DNA from: Nyssa sinensis
Lineage: Eukaryota; Streptophyta; Magnoliopsida; Cornales; Nyssaceae
Assembly: GCA_008638375.1 (NCBI GenBank)
Contig: CM018035.1
Span: 36,574,824-36,638,823, forward strand
Direction of reading: 5' to 3'
Length of the DNA: 64,000 bases
Of the stretch, positions 1 to 10,232 are shown piece by piece. Each line of letters begins with the position of its first letter. The first letter of the stretch is position 1. A program made the translations under genes and the position numbers. Below the pieces are notes generated by a model that was not told the origin of the DNA, ran no database searches, and saw only the letters and a program-made list of their open reading frames with translations.

Positions 1-1666
1 GGACTATTAAGCTGTTGTGTTGAAATTGGAAATCAACACCTTTAGTAACAAGGCCGGTATCGACCCTGACGCACGAACTTTTAAGTAAATGTCCTGAAAA
101 GTCAGGATGACTGTACATCACTTTCGTTGCAATCACCAACATGTCGATTTTGATGATAATTACATTTTCACGTCAACTACCAATTGTTGATACGAGTACG
201 AGAATTTGGACAAATATTACGAGAATACGAAGATTAGTACAAGATAATACATTTAAGAAAATAATTAATTTTTAAAGTAATTAATTATTTTAAGTATAAG
301 AAATAAATTGTAACAATTAATATACGTAATTAAATATAGAAATATATATATGCTGTATAAATAATTATAACCTTAAATATATATATATATATATAATTAT
401 GCATGAATATATATATGTGTATGTGAATGCATGCATGCAAGTATGCCAAAATATGTATGTATGAAATGTATGTATAATAGGGCATGCTATTGTCCAAAGT
501 GTACAAAAGTGGGAGAGGTATGTGTATTATCCAAGGTGTATTAGGGTTGAACTTTGTACATATACATATATATATATATGTGAGTCAAACACCACACACA
601 CACACAACCGGCCACTCATGGCCTGCCCAACAGTGGCAATTCAGGCCACTCATGAAGAAACCTGAAATGGGTTAAACCAAAGAGAGGGGCAATCAGAAAT
701 TGCTATGATTTCTTCTCCTTATACAAAATACATGGTGCTTATACACACAAAACACAACCATCCGAGAGTGAGGGAGAGATTGAAGGAGTTTCTGGGACAT
801 TCAGAAGTAGGAAGCAAGGAGCAAGGGAGAGAGAAACAGTTTGAAACAAGGTAAACCCACAAAACACTTGAAATTCTCTCTCTAGAATTCCTATACGTAT
901 GAGTTGTTTTAGCCTTTTATTTTTGTATATATGATGTTCAAAGTATATAGACATGAACAAAGCATGAAAACCCCAACTAGAAACACCTCAGAAGCATCAG
1001 TCGTACACACGGCAGCCATGGATGACCTTGCTTGAAGCAGGTCTGAACCAACTTTCCCTAAACCAAATTTGGTTTATCAAGACCTCAAGAAGACCCTAAG
1101 AGCATCCTAAAAACCTATATACGCGATCAAAAATCCCAAAGAAAGACCTCCAAACATGGACTTGCAGGTTACGGGTTTACAACCCAAACCCTTAAACTCT
1201 CATTTAAACCAACATCCATGAATGGGATTTGAATCCTCATGAAGAGGGGATCAAAATAAGCCCATCCTCACTAAAAATGGTGAAGAAATGAGCATGAACC
1301 CGCGAGTTGCAGGTCTGATTATCGCGACTGGGACCGAGCCAATGAACCAGTTTTGGTCCCTCAAACGAATGCCAAACCAGTCCTTAATGATTTGGGTAGG
1401 GTCTGGAAAAAAAACAGAGAGAAATGGTTGAGAATCATGGCACGAAATAGAAGCTTTTGAGCTTCGGGTTCTAGGGTTACAGAGAGGGATCGTTGGGGAA
1501 GATGAGGCCGAGTCGACTTGCAAACCATTTAAAACCGAGTTAAAGGGTTGGCTCGGACACGTGGTGATATCCGGGGCTGCCACCGCATTAATGCGGCGGC
1601 GTCGTTTTGGGGTGCATATATAGGGCTGTTTGAAATTGAAAAGAAAAAGAGAAAAAGAAGGAGGAT

Positions 1667-1740
1667 TGCGGTCAGTGGGGTTCGAACCCCTGACCTACGC
1701 GCCCACACAGCCTTCCTTTCCACTCGGCCACGCATGCGCG
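1667..1740 (-). other. tRNA-like module 1 (A-box and B-box) in LTR A
   Basis: On the minus strand TGGCCGAGTGG (1730-1720) matches the Pol III A-box and GGTTCGAACCC the B-box (core 1688-1678), spaced as in a tRNA gene. The B-box lies in a T-arm-like hairpin. The acceptor stem does not pair well, so this is a tRNA-like relic or Pol III promoter module, not a functional tRNA gene. The same module is in the other LTR and in solo LTR I. Confidence 0.6.
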
Positions 1741-1803
1741 TGTGCCATATATACGAACCAATAAATATATATTATATATCTACTTAAATCCGAAAATTTA
1801 AAA

Positions 1804-1885
1804 AGGTGCAACCGCACCTGGTGAGATTCGAACGTGCGTGGTATGGGGAGGGAGGTGACACGCTGGCCAGCGTGCCACCCTATTC
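1804..1885 (-). other. tRNA-like module 2 in LTR A
   Basis: Second antisense module about 80 bp from the first. TGGCACGCTGG (1877-1867) resembles an A-box with one mismatch, and CGTTCGAATCT (1834-1824) resembles a B-box. A near-perfect 26-bp palindrome overlaps the A-box side. Conserved in the second LTR and in solo LTR I. Confidence 0.5.
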
Positions 1886-2013
1886 AACTTGTTCTAATTA
1901 TGTACAAAATAATATATATATTAGGCTTAATTAAGATTAATTTAATTAAATGAAATTAATTAAATTAAATGCTCCAAAATGGCCCGTTGTCCAAAAATCA
2001 CAAGTTATATATG

Positions 2014-2400
2014 TAACCTTACTATCTCGGACCCTTTGAGTCCATTGGTGAGGTCTGTGACATGAGATGAGGCCCCAAAAAATTTAAGACTCCTAAAAAT
2101 GTCAAAATGACCAAATTGCCCTTTCCCCTAAACAAGTCAAACGAAGTCCGAATTAAACAAATAAATAGTGTATCCTTACTATTTTGGATACTCTGAGACT
2201 GATGGTAGGGTCCATTTTAAGAGACGGGACCCAAAAAAAATAAAGACACGTAAAAGGGTAAAATGACCAAATTACCCCTAGTACACCAAAAGCCAAATTA
2301 AACCAAAGAAGGTCTAAACTGACTTTCTTCGACGCTCCGGACTCAATGGTAGAGTCTATTCGACCAAAAGAAATGTCTAAAATAAAAATTACATAAAATT
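2014..2400 (+). repeat. Shared LTR module, about three degenerate ~145-bp copies
   Basis: Each copy carries a line like GGACxxTCTGAGxCCAATGG, then AGGTCC, CCCxAAAAA, ACACGTAA and finally ATGACCAAATTGCCC. The same module recurs in LTRs I, H, K, J, L, X and E, in 2 to 8 copies, and is the best evidence that these LTR families share ancestry. Confidence 0.75.
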
Positions 2401-2535
2401 TGATAAATAGCATCTGTCAGATGACTATAAATTAAAGTGATGCCAAAGTACTAATCTACGGCATATACGAGGACATAACAACACATCAACCTTAGAATAA
2501 AAATTTCTAACTCATAAATTGATCTTAGGTAAATC

Positions 2536-3013
2536 ATGGAAGAACAACGAACCAAGTACACGATCATGACCAAGGCCCAAAGGGCCAAGGACCCGAAGCA
2601 ACAGGCCTTCATGCAAGAGCTGTTGCGTCGACAGAGAGTAATCGACAGATTTGTCAAGATAGCCAAGGCGACAGAGGTCGTCTCGGTAAGCCCCTTCATG
2701 TTCAAATCACCCACCAAGGCCATGGTGGCGGAGGCTAAAAAGAAGAAGGAAGAAGAAAGGAAATTGGAAGAGGAGAGAGAGAACACAGAAACCTTAGTCG
2801 AATGGCGTCGCAGGTAATATTATTATCATTAAGAACATAAGTTACTAGCTCTGTATTACAGTTATAAGACAGACAGGTATGTCAAGTTAGGCTTCTCACA
2901 GTCTACACTTAGTGAGTTGTGGAGTTAATTAAGTACATATGAAAATTTATGAAATCTTCATGAATATTGATAGGCTAAGGAAAGAGAGAGTAAAAGGGAA
3001 GGCGCCTCAGTAG
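2536..3013 (+). CDS. LTR-borne small ORF, predicted two exons (2536-2813, 2974-3013)
   Basis: Function unknown. The first exon encodes 92 residues rich in Lys, Glu and Arg, beginning MEEQRTKYTIMTKAQRAKDP, with a strongly charged, probably helical C-terminal half (KKKKEEERKLEEERE). Read straight through it stops at 2815 within a CAG|GTAATA donor. Joining to the GATAG|G acceptor at 2973 removes 160 bp and adds a short basic tail ending KGKAPQ, giving 105 residues. Support for splicing: solo LTR I carries a homologous frame that runs without interruption across the same point into KGKAPK. A TTAG acceptor (2528) lies just before the ATG. It could be an LTR-encoded accessory protein or a remnant of captured coding DNA. 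No known domain recognised. Confidence 0.5.
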
Positions 3014-3034
3014 AGCTAACCCTAAAGGACCAAG

Positions 3035-3846
3035 GTGAGTAACCCTGTATTTGAACTGGAGATTTAACTCCATATATTTGAAAAAGTTTTAAGCTCAAGT
3101 CATTGCAGCCTTTGAATATCAAATTCAGTCTTTATATGATTCCGTTCTTTAAAATATTCTGTTACGGCATGCTTATTAGATGTTTTAAATTCAGCTCTTT
3201 TCTTGAAAATACATCAGCATGTCTAAATCAATTGCAAACCTCTTTAATATTCTGAATTTGATTATCACGTGTATTTGAAGCTTTATTGTAGAATTTATAC
3301 ATTTCATGCTTTAAATGTTCATGAAAAATATCTATTGAAGAAGTCATGTGACAAATGTTTTATAAGATAAACGGTACTAAGTACCACCCCCTATTATGGT
3401 TGAAATCCTTCGGGATTCAACAGTACATGCCCGGTAGAAGGATCTAATCCCCCAGGCAAATGAGATATCTCCATCGACAGTATTGGCAGTAAAATGGGAG
3501 TCTGGTTCGAAACAGATTCCGCCTAATAAAAGAGAAAAGATGACAAGTGATTTTGAAAATAGAAGTAGGTATTATCCCTATTCTATTTCACGTGTTTATA
3601 TGCTTTTAAATTGCATATGCTCTATTTGAAGAAAATGTGTATTTAGCTTGAATACTTTAATTGTTCAAAGCTATTGTTTTAAGAATGCATATACTCTGTG
3701 TTCTAAAATGTACAAGCAATTGGTAGTGAGAATTTCATAAACCCTCATGTGCTAAAACCATTACCAGTTGAAAACCCCATGACGAATGCAGGAATTACTC
3801 ACAAGCTTTGATTAGCTTACCCGGATTTTATCCGCCCCCCTTTCAG
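3035..3846 (+). other. Predicted intron inside LTR A
   Basis: The donor CAAG|GTGAGTAAC and the acceptor CCCCCCTTTCAG|GTGAC both fit plant consensus very well, with a pyrimidine-rich run before the acceptor. Corresponding pairs occur at 8981/9792, 25827/26716, 43624/44748 and 48895/55532. The conservation across diverged copies suggests that the LTR transcript has a spliced leader. Confidence 0.5.
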
Positions 3847-4304
3847 GTGACTAAGGGCAGATCGATTTTTGAAGACTACAAGGATGAACCTAGCTTTTGG
3901 GAAGATTTGCTTGAGGAGTTCTTTTGGGGAAAAATCACATGAACTCTGATTAATATGTTTTGTATTAGCTGATATTTTAAGGACGTGTATTAAGCCCTAC
4001 GGGGCAGTTGAATTAAGATTTTAATTATGAAGTCTTTTAAGTTTTAGTTATGCTCTGATTTTATGTGAATGTATGTTTATACATGTATACCGAAATGTGA
4101 AGAGCGGCAGTATCGGACGGATGTGCAAATTTTAAAATGAGAAAAGAAAAGAAAAAAAAAAAGTTTTTCACGCTTCCGCAACCATATGGAGCACATCTAT
4201 TCGGTACCGCTGCAGATGGGAGCCTGGTCTCGAGGCCTTCGGGCCTCGGGGCGGCGGTCGCGATCCGGCAATCCGCACAGGGTGGGTTTCGGGTCGTGAC
4301 AGAA

Positions 4305-4316
4305 TGGTATCAGAGC
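4305..4316 (+). other. Primer binding site (initiator tRNA-Met), element A
   Basis: TGGTATCAGAGC begins 3 bp after the LTR end and is complementary to the 3' end of plant initiator tRNA-Met. This marks the start of the internal region and proves the 1-4301 block is a 5' LTR. Confidence 0.93.
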
Positions 4317-4428
4317 ACTAGGTTTACTTGAACAAACTTAGTGACATTAGAAGGATTAGGATCAAACCATAAGTTAGGTAGGGTTTTAGACTACCTAGGA
4401 TATACGAAGTACACAATACCATATGAAT

Positions 4429-4655
4429 GCGAGGTATGGGACTCGCGTTGTGGGAAGTAGATATGAGAAATACGTAGTATGAAGGCGGGGTATGGGACCC
4501 GCAGTACATGAAGTTAGTGTTTTGAAGTAACGTGATAGGAAGGCGGGGTATGGGACCCGTAGTACATGAAATAGATATGTGAAGTACAAAGGCGAGGTAT
4601 GGGACTCGCAGTATGAGAAATGGACATGTGATAGAATGGCGAGGTGGGTACCCGT
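4429..4655 (+). repeat. Leader hairpin array of element A (five units)
   Basis: Units at 4429, 4485, 4543, 4592 and 4639 (last one decayed). Each can fold as a 5-bp stem around the loop GTATGGGA, for example GCGGGGTATGGGACCCGC. Stems vary in a paired way: GCGAG/CTCGC, GCGGG/CCCGC, GCGGG/CCCGT (G-U). Spacing is about 47-58 bp. Equivalent arrays lie at the same place in K and H. Confidence 0.7.
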
Positions 4656-4790
4656 AGATAGGTAAGGAGGGAAAGTAGATCGTAAGACACCATGAAATCA
4701 AGAATAATAGTATATCAAATTTTGAAACATGAAATGAATGTAATTGTATGTGATAACAAATTAACAAATACGTGTTTTCTTTCAGAAATC

Positions 4791-5879
4791 ATGGTGAACA
4801 CGAGAAGAGATACGGGAAATCCGGGTGACAGGCTAGACCGGGTCGAGCATATCCTGGAGGCTATGGCTCGGAATATGATTGATATCCAAACCCAAGCTAG
4901 GGCACCACCACAGGTACAGAACCCTGGGCAGCCAATCAACCCTGGACAACCCAATGAGGCCGCAATTACCTCAAGCTATAAAACATTCCAAGGCTTTAAG
5001 CCCCCCAGGTTCGATGGGATGGATGCCGCCATTGATGTAGAGTCATGGGTAAAGGAAATGGAACGTATCTTCTCGGTCATGCCATGCACAGAGGAGCAAA
5101 AGGTCTCCTACGCCGCATTCACTTTCAAGGATGCAGCTCACGAGTGGTGGCTCCTGGAAAAGGAAAGAGAGCCACCAATGACCTGGACTAGATTTTTAGA
5201 GGTATTCTATGACAAGTATTTTCCAAGGTCATTAAAAAATCAAAGGGTCGCAGAATTTGCCGTTTTGACCCAAGGGGCAATGACTGTGGCAGAATACGAA
5301 ACCAAGTTCATGAGGTTAGCCCGATTCGCACCCCACATGGTCCAAACCGAGGATTTAAAAGCTCAGAAATTTGAAACTGGACTGAGGGATGGCATCAGGT
5401 ACAGATTAGAACCTTTCGAGCTCCCCACGTACAATGCCGTCGTGGACCGTGCCAAAATTTTCGAGAGAGCTGGGGTTGCCTTGTCACAAAAGAAAGACAA
5501 GAAAAAGATGGGCCCCAGTCCCCAGTCAATGAAAAAGACGAAATCAGGGGATAAAAGTGAGACAACCGTTAACAAGAAGGGTGACACTAGCAAAAAGTCA
5601 GGAGAAATTCCGACATGCCCCACCTGCCAGAAAAAGCATCATGCGCCCTGTTGGCGCGATACCGGAGGCTGTTACAAGTGTGGCCAGGCTGGGCATCTCA
5701 TCAAAGATTGCCCAAAGTGGAGCTCACCTGCTAAGGAGCCTACTGCGGTGGCTTCATCAGCTACACCGCGCGCACAGGCCACAACTACTGGGAAACAAGG
5801 AGGGGGCAAGGAACCTGTGAGGCACGGGCGGGTGTATAACATATTCGGAGAGGCAGCACAGGCCTCTGGGGATCAGTAA
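4791..5879 (+). CDS. gag: Gag of element A (intact, gag-only)
   Basis: Structural capsid/nucleocapsid protein that would package element RNA in the cytoplasm. I start at MVNTRR (362 residues): a TTTTCTTTCAG acceptor ends at 4785, six bases before this ATG, and the related gag of E also starts MVNTR. An in-frame ATG at 4692 is less likely. Residues about 70-235 fit the retrotransposon Gag domain, with the motifs FDGMDAAIDVESWVKEME, HEWWLLEKE, KYFPRSLKNQRVAEF and MTVAEYETKFMRLARFAP. A lysine-rich linker leads to two zinc knuckles, an unusual CPTCQKKHHAPC and a standard CYKCGQAGHLIKDC. The protein ends at GRVYNIFGEAAQASGDQ, where autonomous relatives run on into protease. The frame is fully open, unlike every other gag here. 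Whether it is expressed is unknown. Confidence 0.92.
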   Translation: MVNTRRDTGNPGDRLDRVEHILEAMARNMIDIQTQARAPPQVQNPGQPINPGQPNEAAITSSYKTFQGFKPPRFDGMDAAIDVESWVKEMERIFSVMPCTEEQKVSYAAFTFKDAAHEWWLLEKEREPPMTWTRFLEVFYDKYFPRSLKNQRVAEFAVLTQGAMTVAEYETKFMRLARFAPHMVQTEDLKAQKFETGLRDGIRYRLEPFELPTYNAVVDRAKIFERAGVALSQKKDKKKMGPSPQSMKKTKSGDKSETTVNKKGDTSKKSGEIPTCPTCQKKHHAPCWRDTGGCYKCGQAGHLIKDCPKWSSPAKEPTAVASSATPRAQATTTGKQGGGKEPVRHGRVYNIFGEAAQASGDQ

Positions 5880-6032
5880 GGTACGTCGTCTAAATGTTTC
5901 ATTTAGTTAATATATAAACCTGTCATTCGAGATTCGACTACTAGACAAATGAACACGTTCGAAGGGAGGGGCAGAAATTTAGGATAAGAGACCCCGAGTT
6001 TTGAGGACAAAACTCTTTTAAGGAGGGAAGAA
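5880..6032 (+). other. Gag-to-LTR spacer with hairpin and polypurine tract, element A
   Basis: GAGTTTTGAGGACAAAACTC (5996-6015) is an 8-bp stem with an AGGA loop, followed by the purine tract AAGGAGGGAAGAA that ends at the LTR. The polypurine tract primes plus-strand synthesis. The hairpin is conserved in K, E and X. Confidence 0.85.
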
Positions 6033-7610
6033 TGTAATACCCCGACCCAAATTAGGGACTATTAAGCTGTTGTGTTGAAATTGGAAATCAACACCTTTAG
6101 TAACAAGGCCGGTATCGACCCCGACGCACGAACTTTTAAGTAAATGTCCTGAAAAGTCAGGATGACTGTACATCACTTTCGTTGCAATCACCAACATGTC
6201 GATTTTGATGATAATTACATTTTCACGTCAACTACCAATTGTTGATACGAGTACGAGAATTTGGACAAATATTACGAGAATACGAAGATTAGTACAAGAT
6301 AATACATTTAAGAAAATAATTAATTTTTAAAGTAATTAATTATTTTAAGTATAAGAAATAAATTGTAACAATTAATATACGTAATTAAATATAGAAATAT
6401 ATATATGCTGTATAAATAATTATAACCTTAAATATATATATATATATAATTATGCATGAATATATATATGTGTATGTGAATGCATGCATGCATGTATGCC
6501 AAAATATGTATGTATGAAATGTATGTATAATAGGGCATGCTATTGTCCAAAGTGTACAAAAGTGGGAGAGGTATGTGTATTATCCAAGGTGTATTAGGGT
6601 TGAACTTTGTACATATACATATATATATATATATATGTGAGTCAAACACCACACACACACACAACCGGCCACTCATGGCCTGCCCAACAGTGGCAATTCA
6701 GGCCACTCATGAAGAAACCTGAAATGGGTTAAACCAAAGAGAGGGGCAATCAGAAATTGCCATGATTTCTTCTCCTTATACAAAATACATGGTGCTTATA
6801 CACACAAAACACAACCATCCGAGAGTGAGGGAGAGATTGAAGGAGTTTCTGGGACATTCAGAAGTAGGAAGCAAGGAGCAAGGGAGAGAGAAACAGTTTG
6901 AAACAAGGTAAACCCACAAAACACTTGAAATTCTCTCTCTAGAATTCCTATACGTATGAGTTTTTTTAGCCTTTTATTTTTGTATATATGATGTTCAAAG
7001 TATATAGACATGAACAAAGCATGAAAACCCCAACTAGAAACACCTCAGAAGCATCAGCCGTACACACGGCAGCCATGGATGACCTTGCTTGAAGCAGGTC
7101 TGAACCAACTTTCCCTAAACCAAATTTGGTTTATCAAGACCTCAAGAAGACCCTAAGAGCATCCTAAAAACCTATATACGCGATCAAAAATCCCAAAGAA
7201 AGACCTCCAAACATGGACTTGCAGGTTACGGGTTTACAACCCAAACCCTTAAACTCTCATATAAACCAACATCCATGAATGGGATTTGAATCCTCATGAA
7301 GAGGGGATCAAAATAAGCCCATCCTCACTAAAAATGGTGAAGAAATGAGCATGAACCCGCGAGTTGTAGGTCTGATTATCGCGACTGGGACCGAGCCATT
7401 TAAAACCGAGAGGGATCTAGGGTTACAGAGAGGGATCGTTGGGGAAGATGAGGCCGAGTCGACTCGCAAACCATTTAAAACCGAGTTGAAGGGTTGGCTC
7501 GGACACGTGGTGATATCCGGGGCTGCCACCGCATTAATGCGGCGGCGTCGTTTTGGGGCGCATATATAGGGCTGTTTGAAATTGAAAAGAAAAAGAGGAA
7601 AAGAAGGAGG

Positions 7611-7830
7611 ATTGCGGTCAGTGGGGTTCGAACCCCTGACCTACGCTCCCACACAGCCTTCCTTTCCACTCGGCCACGCATGCGCGTGTGCCATATATAC
7701 GAACCAATAAATATATATTATATATCTACTTAAATCCGAAAATTTAAAAAGGTGCAACCGCACCTGGTGAGATTCGAACGTGCGTGGTATGGGGAGGGAG
7801 GTGACACGCTGGCCAGCGTGCCACCCTATT
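7611..7830 (-). other. tRNA-like modules 1 and 2 in the 3' LTR of A
   Basis: Module 1: A-box TGGCCGAGTGG at 7676-7666 and B-box core at 7634-7624. Module 2: A-box-like 7823-7813 and B-box-like 7780-7770. They keep the same sequence as in the 5' LTR. Confidence 0.55.
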
Positions 7831-8481
7831 CAACCTGTACTAATTATGTACAAAATAATATATATATTAGGCTTAATTAAGATTAATTTAATTAAATGAA
7901 ATTAATTAAATTAAATGCTCCAAAATGGCCCGTTGTCCAAAAATCACAAGTTATATATGTAACCTTACTATCTCGGACCCTTTGAGTCCATTGGTGAGGT
8001 CTGTGACATGAGATGAGGCCCCGAAAAATTTAAGACTCCTAAAAATGTCAAAATGACCAAATTGCCCTTCCCCCTAAACAAGTCAAACGAAGTCCGAATT
8101 AAACAAATAAATAGTGTATCCTTACTATTTTGGATACTCTGAGACTGATGGTAGGGTCCATTTTAAGAGACGGGACCCAAAAAAAATAAAGACACGTAAA
8201 AGGGTAAAATGACCAAATTACCCCTAGTACACCAAAAGCCAAATTAAACCAAAGAAGGTCTAAACTGACTTTCTTCGACGCTCCGGACTCAATGGTAGAG
8301 TCTATTCGACCAAAAGAAATGTCTAAAATAAAAATTACATAAAATTTGATGAATAGCATCTGTCAGATGACTATAAATTAAAGTGATGCCAAAGTACTAA
8401 TCTACGGCATATACGAGGACATGACAACACATCAACCTTAGAATAAAAATTTCTAACTCATAAATTGATCTTAGGTAAATC

Positions 8482-8959
8482 ATGGAAGAACAACGAACCA
8501 AGTACACGATCATGACCAAGGCCCAAAGGGCCAAGGACCCGAAGCAACAGGCCTTCATGCAAGAGCTGTTGCGTCGACAGAGAGTAATCGACAGATTTGT
8601 CAAGATAGCCAAGACGACAGAGGTCATCTCGGTAAGCCCCTTCATGTTCAAATCACCCACCAAGGCCATGGTGGCGGAGGCTAAAAAGAAGAAGGAAGAA
8701 GAAAGGAAATTGGAAGAGGAGAGAGAGAACACAGAAACCTTAGTCGAATGGCGTCGCAGGTAATATTATTATCATTAAGAACATAAGTTACTAGCTCTGT
8801 ATTACAGTTATAAGACAGACAGGTATGTCAAGTTAGGCTTCTCACAGTCTACACTTAGTGAGTTGTGGAGTTAATTAAGTACATATGAAAATTTATGAAA
8901 TCTTCATGAATCTTGATAGGCTAAGGAAAGAGAGAGTAAAAGGGAAGGCGCCTCAGTAG
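8482..8959 (+). CDS. LTR-borne small ORF, second copy (8482-8759, 8920-8959)
   Basis: Copy of the ORF at 2536 in the 3' LTR of A. Two changes in the visible part (Ala to Thr and Val to Ile) leave the frame open. The donor CAG|GTAATA and acceptor GATAG|G are kept, so the same 160-bp intron is predicted. Function unknown. Confidence 0.5.
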
Positions 8960-10232
8960 AGCTAACCCTAAAGGACCAAGGTGAGTAACCCTGTATTTGA
9001 ACTGGAGATTTAACTCCATATATTTGAAGAAGTTTTAAGCTCAAGTCATTGCAGCCTTTGAATATCAAATTCAGTCTTTATATGATTCCGTTCTTTAAAA
9101 TATTCTGTTACGGCATGCTTATTAGATGTTTTAAATTCAGCTCTTTTCTTGAAAATACATCAGCATGTCTAAATCAATTGCAAGCCTCTTTAATATTCTG
9201 AATTTGATTATCACGTGTATTTGAAGCTTTATTGTAGAATTTATACATTTCATGCTTTAAATGTTCATGAAAAATATCTATTGAAGAAGTCATGTGACAA
9301 ATGTTTTATAAGATAAACGGTACTAAGTACCACCCCCTATTATGGTTGAAATCCTTCGGGATTCAACAGTACATGCCCGGTAGAAGGATCTAATCCCCCA
9401 GGCAAATGAGATATCTCCATCGACAGTATTGGCAGTAAAATGGGAGTCTGGTTCGAAACAGATTCCGCCTAATAAAAGAGAAAAGATGACAAGTGATTTT
9501 GAAAATAGAAGTAGGTATTATCCCTATTCTATTTCACGTGTTTATATGCTTTTAAATTGCATATGCTCTATTTGAAGAAAATGTGTATTTAGCTTGAATA
9601 CTTTAATTGTTCAAAGCTATTGTTTTAAGAATGCATATACTCTGTGTTCTAAAATGTACAAGCAATTGGTAGTGAGAATTTCATAAACCCTCATGTGCTA
9701 AAACCACTACCAGTTGAAAACCCCATGACGAATGCAGGAATTACTCACAAGCTTTGATTAGCTTACCCGGATTTTATTCGCCCCCCTTTCAGGTGACTAA
9801 GGGCAGATCGATTTTTGAAGACTATAAGGATGAACCTAGCTTTTGGGAAGATTTGCTTGAGGAGTTCTTTTGGGGAAAAATCACATGAACTCTGATTAAT
9901 ATGTTTTGTATTAGCTGATATTTTAAGGACGTGTATTAAGCCCTACGGGGCAGTTGAATTAAGATTTTAATTATGAAGTCTTTTAAGTTTTAGTTATGCT
10001 CTGATTTTATGTGAATGTGTGAACATGTGTACCATTGAGAATAGCGGCAGTATCGGACGGATGTGCAAATTTTAAATAAATAAAAAAAAAAAAGATTTTC
10101 ACGCTTCCGCAACCACATGAAGCACATCTATTCGATACCGCTACCTATGCGAGCCTTGTCTCGAGGCCTTCGGGTCTCGGGGCGACGATCGCGATCCGGT
10201 AATCCGCGCAGGGTGGGTTTCGGGTCGTGACA

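Larger units (their letters stand above)
1..4301 (+). repeat. 5' LTR of element A (family 1, about 4.3 kb)
   Basis: Base 1 corresponds to base 24 of the second LTR (6056), so only 23 bp are missing. It ends ...GGGTCGTGACA and is followed by the primer site. It holds AT and AC microsatellites (about 370-610), two antisense tRNA-like modules (1667-1885), about three copies of the shared ~145-bp module (2014-2400), a split small ORF (2536-3013) and a predicted 812-bp intron (3035-3846). Against the second LTR I count about 28 substitutions up to 4070, then many differences in the last ~230 bp. Confidence 0.93.
1..10232 (+). mobile_element. Element A: gag-only giant-LTR Ty3/gypsy retrotransposon
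   Basis: Layout is LTR (1-4301, first 23 bp outside the window), primer site (4305), hairpin array, gag (4791-5879), polypurine tract (to 6032), LTR (6033-10232). No protease, reverse transcriptase, RNase H or integrase is present in the 1.7-kb internal region, so A is non-autonomous. It matches the class known in plants as TR-GAG elements, but with unusually long LTRs. It interrupts a Tat integrase reading frame at 10233, which fixes the right boundary; the expected right target duplicate is GAATA (10233-10237) and its partner lies left of the window. Confidence 0.9.
6033..10232 (+). repeat. 3' LTR of element A (4200 bp)
   Basis: Begins TGTAATACCCCGACCC and ends GGGTCGTGACA. It is colinear with 1-4301, except for loss of about 110 bp near 7400 with a short filler and a diverged tail from about 10017. 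tRNA-like modules, shared ~145-bp modules (7960-8350), split ORF and predicted intron (8981-9792) are all repeated here. Confidence 0.93.

Noticed and set aside
1667..1740. Functional nuclear tRNA gene
   Set aside because: A- and B-boxes are good, but the acceptor stem does not pair and no clear anticodon arm can be drawn.
3847..3942. Further acidic coding exon after the LTR intron of A
   Set aside because: A short open acidic frame exists in A and partly resembles K and I, but stops and frame changes in I and K just after the acceptor argue against a conserved exon.
1..10232. Tandem segmental duplication of a ~6-kb unit
   Set aside because: The repeat copies are bounded by a primer site on one side and a polypurine tract on the other, and gag lies between: an LTR element explains it.
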